Assembly: GCA_022616415.1 (NCBI GenBank)
Contig: JAKEEU010000270.1
Span: 1-38,735 of the forward strand
DNA from: Candidatus Zhuqueibacterota bacterium
Lineage (GTDB): Bacteria; Zhuqueibacterota; Zhuqueibacteria; Zhuqueibacterales; Zhuqueibacteraceae
Length of the DNA: 38,735 nucleotides
Direction: 5' to 3'
Position 1 is the stretch's first letter. Each line of letters starts with the position of its first letter. The notes beneath the pieces were generated by a model. It did no database searches. It worked only from the letters and a program-made list of their open reading frames with translations, and was not told where the DNA came from. Both the position numbers and the translations under genes were made by a program. Of this stretch, positions 34,221-38,735 are shown piece after piece.

Positions 34221-34324
34221 GAGTGTTGGAGCAATGGATTGATGGATTTTTGGATCAATGGATTCTTGGGACATCCAATGCTCCATCAATCCATCACTCC
34301 AAAAATCCATGACTCCAACACTCC
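34221..34324. repeat. Long imperfect inverted repeat of CCATCAATCC type
   Basis: GAGTGTTGGAGCAATGGATT at the left answers CCATGACTCCAACACTC at the right, with GATGGATTTTTGG against CCAAAAATCCATC inside. The element fills nearly the whole gap between the carboxyltransferase and STAS genes and is made of short GGATT/AATCC units. It would form a long RNA hairpin inside the operon transcript, perhaps limiting read-through or setting mRNA stability. Confidence 0.75.
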
Positions 34325-34357
34325 ATTGAAACCAGAAGACACGGAGTCAAAAGACCG

Positions 34358-34699
34358 ATGAACTTCAAAACCACCACCAAAAACAACGTCACCATTCTGC
34401 GCTTGCAGGACAGCCGGCTCGACAACACGTTGGCCGCAGACTTGAAGGCGCATCTTTTGGTCATGATCGAAGAGGGGCACAAAAACATCCTGATCGATCT
34501 CGCCAAAGTCGATTATGCCGACAGCTCCGGCCTCGGCGCGATTCTCTTCGGCATCCGCCAGGCGCGGCCGGCAAACGGCAAAATCAAGCTGGCCAACCTC
34601 AAGTCGCGGGTGTTGAGCCTCATCAAAATTGCCAAGCTCGACAACGTGATTGAAGCTTACGACAACGAGGCTGAGGCGATCGAGAGTTTCGAGGAATGA
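34358..34699 (+). CDS. STAS-domain protein (anti-sigma factor antagonist-like)
   Basis: A 113-residue protein with the full STAS fold: an N-terminal strand pair (VTILRLQDSRLDNTLAADLK), NILIDLAKVDYADSSGLGAI with the conserved phosphorylatable serine of the DSSGLG loop, and a closing helix (IKIAKLDNVIEAYDNEAEAI). Such proteins bind and release anti-sigma factors of the RsbW/SpoIIAB type according to phosphorylation. No kinase/phosphatase partner of that type is in the window. Its place between two carboxylase subunit genes is unusual; it may simply share their transcript. Weak ribosome binding site (GGAG). Confidence 0.85.
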   Translation: MNFKTTTKNNVTILRLQDSRLDNTLAADLKAHLLVMIEEGHKNILIDLAKVDYADSSGLGAILFGIRQARPANGKIKLANLKSRVLSLIKIAKLDNVIEAYDNEAEAIESFEE

Positions 34700-34705
34700 A
34701 CAGCG

Positions 34706-34772
34706 TTGGCCGGTTTGCCAGCCTGCCCTGCCGCAGGCCAGGGTTCGCCCGTTTACCGGTTAGCTGGTTAAC
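34706..34772. repeat. CCGGTTAGC-type repeat between STAS and accC
   Basis: GGCCGGTTTGCCAGCC, then the hairpin GCCTGC-CCTGCC-GCAGGC, then GTTTACCGGTTAGCTGGTTA: short units of GTTTGCC/GTTTACC/GTTAGC. This is another dispersed repeat style, filling most of the 93-bp gap in the operon. Confidence 0.5.
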
Positions 34773-34792
34773 TCATTGACACTTTACTCAGC

Positions 34793-36304
34793 ATGTTCCG
34801 CAAAATCCTGATCGCCAATCGCGGTGAGATCGCCGTGCGCGTGATCCGTACTTGCCGCGAGATGGGCATTGACACCGTTGCGGTTTATTCGCAGGCAGAT
34901 CGTCTGGCGCTGCATGTGCGCATGGCCGACGAAGCATACGAAATCGGCGGCTATAGCCCGCGTGAATCTTATTTGATGCAAGAGCGCCTCATCGCAACCG
35001 CCAAACGCAGCAGTGCTGAGGCCATTCATCCCGGTTATGGTTTTCTCTCCGAAAACGCCGAATTCGCCGATGCGGTTGCCGCCGCGGGTTTGGTGTTCAT
35101 CGGCCCGAGCGGCGAGGCGATGCGAAAAATGGGCGATAAAACTGCGGCGCGCCAGCTTATGCAAAGCGCCGGCGTGCCGACCGTGCCGGGCAGCAAAGAT
35201 GCGGTGGACGATCCGGAGGAAGCGATGGCGATTGCCGAACAAGTCGGATTTCCGGTTTTAATCAAAGCTTCTGCCGGTGGCGGCGGCAAAGGCATGCGGC
35301 TCGCGGCTCGCGCCGAAGATTTGCCGGAGCTTTTCAAAACCGCCTCGTCGGAGGCGCGCTCCGCCTTTGGCGACGGACGAGTTTATATTGAGAAATACGT
35401 CGAGAATCCGCGCCATATCGAGTTTCAAATTTTGGCGGATCATCACGGCAACGTCGTGCATCTCGGCGAGCGCGAATGCTCGATCCAGCGCCGGCATCAG
35501 AAAGTCATTGAAGAATCGCCCTCCTCCCTGCTGGATGAAAAAATGCGCGCGCAAATGGGCGAGGCCGCGGTGGAAGCGGCGCGCAGTTGCGGCTATACCA
35601 ACGCCGGCACCATCGAATTTATCGTTGACAAGAACCGCAATTTTTATTTTCTCGAAATGAACACGCGCCTGCAAGTCGAGCATCCGGTGACAGAAATGGT
35701 AACCGGGCTCGATTTGGTGCGGCTGCAATTGGAGATTGCTGCCGGCGGAAAATTGCCGTTTCGACAAGGGCAGATCGAGCGCCGCGGGCACGCCATCGAG
35801 TGCCGCGTCTATGCGGAAGATCCGGAGAATAACTTTCTGCCCTCGATCGGACGGCTGACGCACGTGCAACGGCCGGGCGGATTCGGCATCCGCGAGGACA
35901 GCGGCGTCGGCGAGGGTGACGAGATTTCGATTTATTACGATCCGATGATCGCCAAGCTCATTGCGTGGGGCGCCGACCGCGACGAGGCGATTCGCCGCAT
36001 GCGGCGAGCGCTGGCGGAATATGAGCTTGCCGGTGTGCGCACGACAATACCATTTTGCCTGTGGGTATTGAATCATCCCAACTTTGTTGCCGGCGAATTT
36101 GACACCCACTTTGTGCAAAATGAATTTCACGACGTTCAGCTTTCTGCAACGAACGGCCGGATCGATCTCACCGCGGCGGCGCTGGCTGCAGTGCTGCACC
36201 AGGAGAGCCATGCGCTCGAACCCGCCCATTCTTTGCCGGCGCATGCCGATTCTTCAACCGGCTTGTGGAAATTGCGCGGGTGGAAAAAAAATCGGCAAAA
36301 TTAG
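34793..36304 (+). CDS. accC: Biotin carboxylase subunit of acyl-CoA carboxylase
   Basis: It carboxylates biotin on a carrier protein using ATP and bicarbonate. The family N-terminus MFRKILIANRGEIAVRVIRT is present, with an ATP-grasp fold: glycine-rich KASAGGGGKGMRLA (about 158-171), HIEFQILAD, GERECSIQRRHQKVIEE, and the catalytic signature FLEMNTRLQVEHPVTEMVTG (about 286-305). The C-terminal domain includes ECRVYAEDPENNFLPS. At 503 residues it is longer than stand-alone AccC (about 450); the extra tail (LHQESHALEPAHSLP) has no biotin AMKM site, so it is not a fused carrier. It should work with the carboxyltransferase at 32641. Confidence 0.93.
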   Translation: MFRKILIANRGEIAVRVIRTCREMGIDTVAVYSQADRLALHVRMADEAYEIGGYSPRESYLMQERLIATAKRSSAEAIHPGYGFLSENAEFADAVAAAGLVFIGPSGEAMRKMGDKTAARQLMQSAGVPTVPGSKDAVDDPEEAMAIAEQVGFPVLIKASAGGGGKGMRLAARAEDLPELFKTASSEARSAFGDGRVYIEKYVENPRHIEFQILADHHGNVVHLGERECSIQRRHQKVIEESPSSLLDEKMRAQMGEAAVEAARSCGYTNAGTIEFIVDKNRNFYFLEMNTRLQVEHPVTEMVTGLDLVRLQLEIAAGGKLPFRQGQIERRGHAIECRVYAEDPENNFLPSIGRLTHVQRPGGFGIREDSGVGEGDEISIYYDPMIAKLIAWGADRDEAIRRMRRALAEYELAGVRTTIPFCLWVLNHPNFVAGEFDTHFVQNEFHDVQLSATNGRIDLTAAALAAVLHQESHALEPAHSLPAHADSSTGLWKLRGWKKNRQN

Positions 36305-36341
36305 GGTTTGTATTCTTCATCAGAATTTAAGGAGGCGAAGC

Positions 36342-37628
36342 ATGCTATCCCGCGTCACCGCGAAACGCCACACCGATGGTTCAAGCCCATCTGCCATTCC
36401 TCTGCCATATCGTTCGCTCGAGCTGCCTGACTTCCAGAATCTCCGCTTCGACATTTATCAAACTGCCAAAATTTTTCTGGCTTATCATCAAACCAGCCAT
36501 CTCGCCGACAAGAGCAAACTGTGGCCGGCGCGCTGCTTCGAAGTGGGTTGGGAGAAATATTATTCGGATCAATACGAAGAAACCGGCTGGGAGAAAGCGC
36601 CTGATCCCGATATTCCTTTGGAAGACCAAAAAGGAAGATCGGGGTTATTCGATCTCGCGAACCTCGCCCTCCATCCGGCGGCTTGTGTTTTGCACTACGC
36701 GCCGGCAACGTTCGAGGGCAGCAAAGCGATGATCTCCGTCAAGGGCAAAATCGTGCTCTTCCGGCCGGAGATGAACGCCATGCGCATGCAAAAAACCGCC
36801 AGCCGTTTGCTCCTGCCCAAAGTTCCGGTCGATCTGTTTGTGAATGCCGTAGCGCAAACCGTGCTGGCCAATCGCGAATTCATTCCGCCCTTTCGGCGCG
36901 AAAATTGGGTGTGGGAAACACGCCACCCGATGTGCATGTACGTGCGGCCTTTACTCTTCGCCCACGGCCCGGAGCTGGGCGTGAAGCCGGCGAAGGATCA
37001 TCTTTTTATGGTTTACACTTCACCAGTGCAGGCTTACTGGCCCATTCAAGGCATTCGCGTTTTGATCGCGAGCCACTTTCACCGCGCCGCGCCCGGCGGC
37101 ACCGGCAACGTCAAAGTTATCGGCAACTACGCCTCGGGATTGTTGCCCAGCGGCTTGGCCAAACACGGCTTTGATTGGGTTGATGGCAAGCCGATGAAAG
37201 TAAGCAACGAGCCGTTTCACGACGTGCTTTATCTTGACGCGGTTCACAACAAATATGTCGAGGAATTTGCCGGCGCCAATTTTGTGGCCATCGCTGCCGA
37301 CGGCACGATGGTGGTGCCGCAATCCGATTCGATTCTCGCCGGCAACACCAGCGCGTCGTTGATTCAACTCGCTGAAAGCGAAGGCTGGCGTGTCGAAAAG
37401 CGGCCGCTCCCCGTTGCCGAGATCATGGACGAGAAGCGCGTCGCCGAAGCGTTTTGCACCGGCAACGCCGCCATCATCACGCCGATTTCCGAATTGTACC
37501 ATAAAGGCCGATTCCGTTCCTTTAGTCCCGAAAAAAATATAAAAACCAAACGACTATGGGATTTGCTGGTCGGCATTCAATTTCAGATGATCGAGGATCG
37601 GTTCGGGTGGGTGCGGGAGATTGGGTGA
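36342..37628 (+). CDS. ilvE: Branched-chain amino acid aminotransferase
   Basis: A PLP-dependent fold-type IV enzyme interconverting Leu/Ile/Val and their 2-oxo acids. From ATG 36342 (perfect AAGGAGG eight bases upstream) it is 428 residues; the open frame extends further 5' but only overlapping accC. Family features: WPARCFEVGWEKYYSDQYEE, TFEGSKAM, RPEMNAMRMQ, the catalytic lysine K258 in GGTGNVKVIGNYASG, VEEFAGANF and ILAGNTSASLI in the cofactor-binding cup. It resembles the eukaryote-like long class. It follows accC by 37 bases; with propionyl-CoA carboxylase it could form part of a branched-chain amino acid catabolic route, though a biosynthetic role is equally possible. Confidence 0.9.
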   Translation: MLSRVTAKRHTDGSSPSAIPLPYRSLELPDFQNLRFDIYQTAKIFLAYHQTSHLADKSKLWPARCFEVGWEKYYSDQYEETGWEKAPDPDIPLEDQKGRSGLFDLANLALHPAACVLHYAPATFEGSKAMISVKGKIVLFRPEMNAMRMQKTASRLLLPKVPVDLFVNAVAQTVLANREFIPPFRRENWVWETRHPMCMYVRPLLFAHGPELGVKPAKDHLFMVYTSPVQAYWPIQGIRVLIASHFHRAAPGGTGNVKVIGNYASGLLPSGLAKHGFDWVDGKPMKVSNEPFHDVLYLDAVHNKYVEEFAGANFVAIAADGTMVVPQSDSILAGNTSASLIQLAESEGWRVEKRPLPVAEIMDEKRVAEAFCTGNAAIITPISELYHKGRFRSFSPEKNIKTKRLWDLLVGIQFQMIEDRFGWVREIG

Positions 37629-37634
37629 ATGAAT

Positions 37635-37657
37635 GTTGGTTGCTGGTTGCTTGTCGC
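37635..37657. repeat. GGTTGCT-type short repeat after ilvE
   Basis: GTTGGTTGCTGGTTGCTTGT immediately follows the ilvE stop: three GTTGCT/GTTGGT units, of a dispersed repeat style. The remainder of the gap up to 37920 holds the hairpin at 37799 and a short in-frame stretch ending at 37940 (EEVYEDMTEWKKINDPFAA) that may be the tail of a lost gene. Confidence 0.4.
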
Positions 37658-37798
37658 TTTGTACTTGAATTTTAATTGTTTCTGCTTGCGTTATTGGTCT
37701 TCAGGCGGTACATCTTTCGCCCAAAGGGCTTCGTTACAGTTTCAAAAGTTGGGGTTAATTGAGGGCCACACAGACCTACTAATCCAACCGATTCTGAC

Positions 37799-37835
37799 AC
37801 CATTTTTGACTTGAAAATGGTCAATTTGTTTTTTA
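37799..37835 (+). terminator. Possible terminator downstream of ilvE
   Basis: ACCATTTT-TGACTTG-AAAATGGT forms an 8-bp stem followed by CAATTTGTTTTTT. Its position, between the metabolic operon and the toxin-antitoxin pair, is sensible, but the stem is AT-rich and weak. Confidence 0.4.
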
Positions 37836-37920
37836 AACTATTATTGCAGTTCAGGAGAAGTCACGTTACGCTCGAAAATAGAGGAGGTCTATGAGGATAT
37901 GACGGAGTGGAAAAAGATTA

Positions 37921-38205
37921 ATGACCCCTTTGCAGCTTAAATGCGTTGATAATGCATTCAAACATGGCGTCACTGAAGATGAGATCTGGGAGGTGTTCTT
38001 GAATCGTGATTTGCCGTGTCTGATTCTTCTATATAAAAAGAACGGAACAGATAAAATCTATAACGCTTTTGGTGTAACCGAAGCAGGAAGATATTTGGTT
38101 ACAGGATTTGTCAAGGAGACGGAGTACTCCTATCGTGTTATCCACGCTATGGATATGAAAAAGCCCGAGCGAAAACGCTTCAACAACATACGGAAAAAAA
38201 GATGA
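37921..38205 (+). CDS. BrnT-like toxin of a type II TA pair
   Basis: A 94-residue protein resembling BrnT-type ribonuclease toxins: an N-terminal helix with KHGVTEDEIWEVF, strands LILLYKKNGTDKIYNAFGVT with EAGRYLVTGFV, and the closing YRVIHAMDMKKPERKRFNN, which corresponds to the R-I-ARDMTxxERxxY signature. The canonical Ala-Arg before Asp-Met is replaced by Ala-Met, so a residue often conserved is missing and activity may be reduced. The stop overlaps the next gene's ATG (ATGA). A GAGGAGG at 37881 lies too far upstream, so the start is uncertain. Confidence 0.6.
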   Translation: MTPLQLKCVDNAFKHGVTEDEIWEVFLNRDLPCLILLYKKNGTDKIYNAFGVTEAGRYLVTGFVKETEYSYRVIHAMDMKKPERKRFNNIRKKR

Positions 38206-38600
38206 AGAAATCACTGCCATCGAAGATTCCCGAGTTCAAAAACGACGAAGAGATTGCCGCTTTCATGGAAAAGTATAGCGGCTTTGATTTGCTTGATGCG
38301 GGACTCGCAAAGTTCGTTCCAACACCGTCTTTCGTGCGTCAGCAAGCAAAGCAAAAGGCGCTTTTAAAGGATAAGCGCGTGCAAATTGCTTTTAAAGATG
38401 ACCGTTCACTTCGAAGGACTTTTTCTTCGATTTCATCCACTCGAATTTTCTTCGTCATCGATGCAGATCTGTCGGGTATTCTTTTGGGCTTGCCAGATTC
38501 ACCGACATCGGAAAGTTTTTATGTTCCTTATCTGAACATTAGCGGCATTAAACTGCTGGATAAGTCGAGGAAAAAGTCGGCGTTTGCAAAATCCATGTAG
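38202..38600 (+). CDS. CopG/BrnA-like antitoxin with extra C-terminal half
   Basis: The start overlaps the toxin stop by four bases, as expected for a TA operon. Residues 8-35 (KIPEFKNDEEIAAFMEKYSG, FDLLDAGL) match the N-terminal toxin-binding motif of BrnA/CopG-type antitoxins (PEFxxEEExxxFW). A DNA-binding ribbon-helix-helix normally follows and the protein ends near 80-95 residues. Here 132 residues are present, and the second half (VQIAFKDDRSLRRTFSSISS, FFVIDADLSGILLGLPDSPT) is not of that type. It could be a different DNA-binding module, a fusion, or a divergent unit. The assignment rests on the N-terminus and context. Confidence 0.5.
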   Translation: MKKSLPSKIPEFKNDEEIAAFMEKYSGFDLLDAGLAKFVPTPSFVRQQAKQKALLKDKRVQIAFKDDRSLRRTFSSISSTRIFFVIDADLSGILLGLPDSPTSESFYVPYLNISGIKLLDKSRKKSAFAKSM

Positions 38601-38662
38601 GACTCTGGTGTAACATTGAGCCATTGGCAACGCTGCTATACTCGTTAAGGGATAAAATTACA

Positions 38663-38735
38663 GTCATTGCGAGGCGCTTTTTGCCGAAGCAATCTCTTGA
38701 TTTTCAAAGGATTGCTTCGCTGAAAAACGCTCGCA
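38663..38735. repeat. Dispersed palindromic repeat, copy 2 (cut by window end)
   Basis: It starts GTCATTGCGAGGCGCTTTTT, continues GCCGAAGCAATCTCTTG, and ends at the window edge in GAAAAACGCTCGCA. It is the inverse-orientation counterpart of the element at 4565-4642: 11 of 12 bases match at the GCGAGGCG end and the central GAAGCAATCTC/GATTGCTTCG dyad is shared. It lies downstream of the toxin-antitoxin pair. Confidence 0.8.

Noticed and set aside
34358..34699. STAS protein as part of a complete sigma-factor partner-switch module
   Set aside because: No anti-sigma kinase, phosphatase or sigma factor gene lies in the window, so only the single domain is reported.
36084..36341. 86-codon upstream extension of the aminotransferase
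   Set aside because: It overlaps the end of accC, has unlikely composition, and a perfect AAGGAGG sits before ATG 36342.

Overview
The window looks like a piece of chromosome from an uncultured bacterium of the FCB superphylum, most likely candidate division KSB1 or a relative in the Calditrichota neighbourhood. The evidence is several large secreted proteins ending in a type IX secretion (T9SS) sorting domain with NYPNPFNP-type motifs, a TonB-dependent receptor, many lipoproteins and outer-membrane barrels, and Ser/Thr kinases opening with the IGQTISHYKIL signature. The taxonomic call is inference from protein style. No rRNA, tRNA or CRISPR was seen.

Layout. (1) 1-1310: end of an integron cassette array. 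Two homologous attC sites (9-103 and 984-1079) bound an AT-rich cassette carrying a SAM methyltransferase broken by one in-frame stop; a second, truncated cassette gene follows. (2) 1507-10974, minus strand: a secreted glycoside hydrolase with a T9SS tail, a TonB-dependent receptor paired with a beta-propeller lipoprotein, the rRNA methyltransferase RsmB, and an outer-membrane barrel. (3) 11052-24811, minus strand: an envelope region with two tandem 13-Asp-box propeller proteins, an LVIVD-repeat propeller, a PKD/pre-peptidase lipoprotein, small lipoproteins and barrels. It also holds at least four broken genes (an internal deletion, a frameshift, a collapsed T9SS protein and a barrel remnant), so it appears to be turning over quickly. 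(4) 25182-32111, minus strand: two paralogous transmembrane Ser/Thr kinases with TolB/FlgO-like and TPR regions, separated by a small membrane-anchored protein with an Ig-like domain. (5) 32641-37628, plus strand: a metabolic run of acyl-CoA carboxylase carboxyltransferase, STAS-domain protein, biotin carboxylase and branched-chain aminotransferase. No biotin carrier protein is encoded here. (6) 37921-38600, plus strand: a BrnT/CopG-like toxin-antitoxin pair.

The most unusual theme is short dispersed repeats. Several unrelated families of short tandem or palindromic repeats fill the intergenic spaces. The same kinds of sequence also lie in frame inside genes: at the same residue position of the kinase domain in both paralogs (a different repeat family in each), as a 23-bp perfect inverted repeat in the kinase juxtamembrane linker, and in rsmB between its two domains. 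The genome seems to tolerate, and possibly use, repeat DNA as protein linker sequence.
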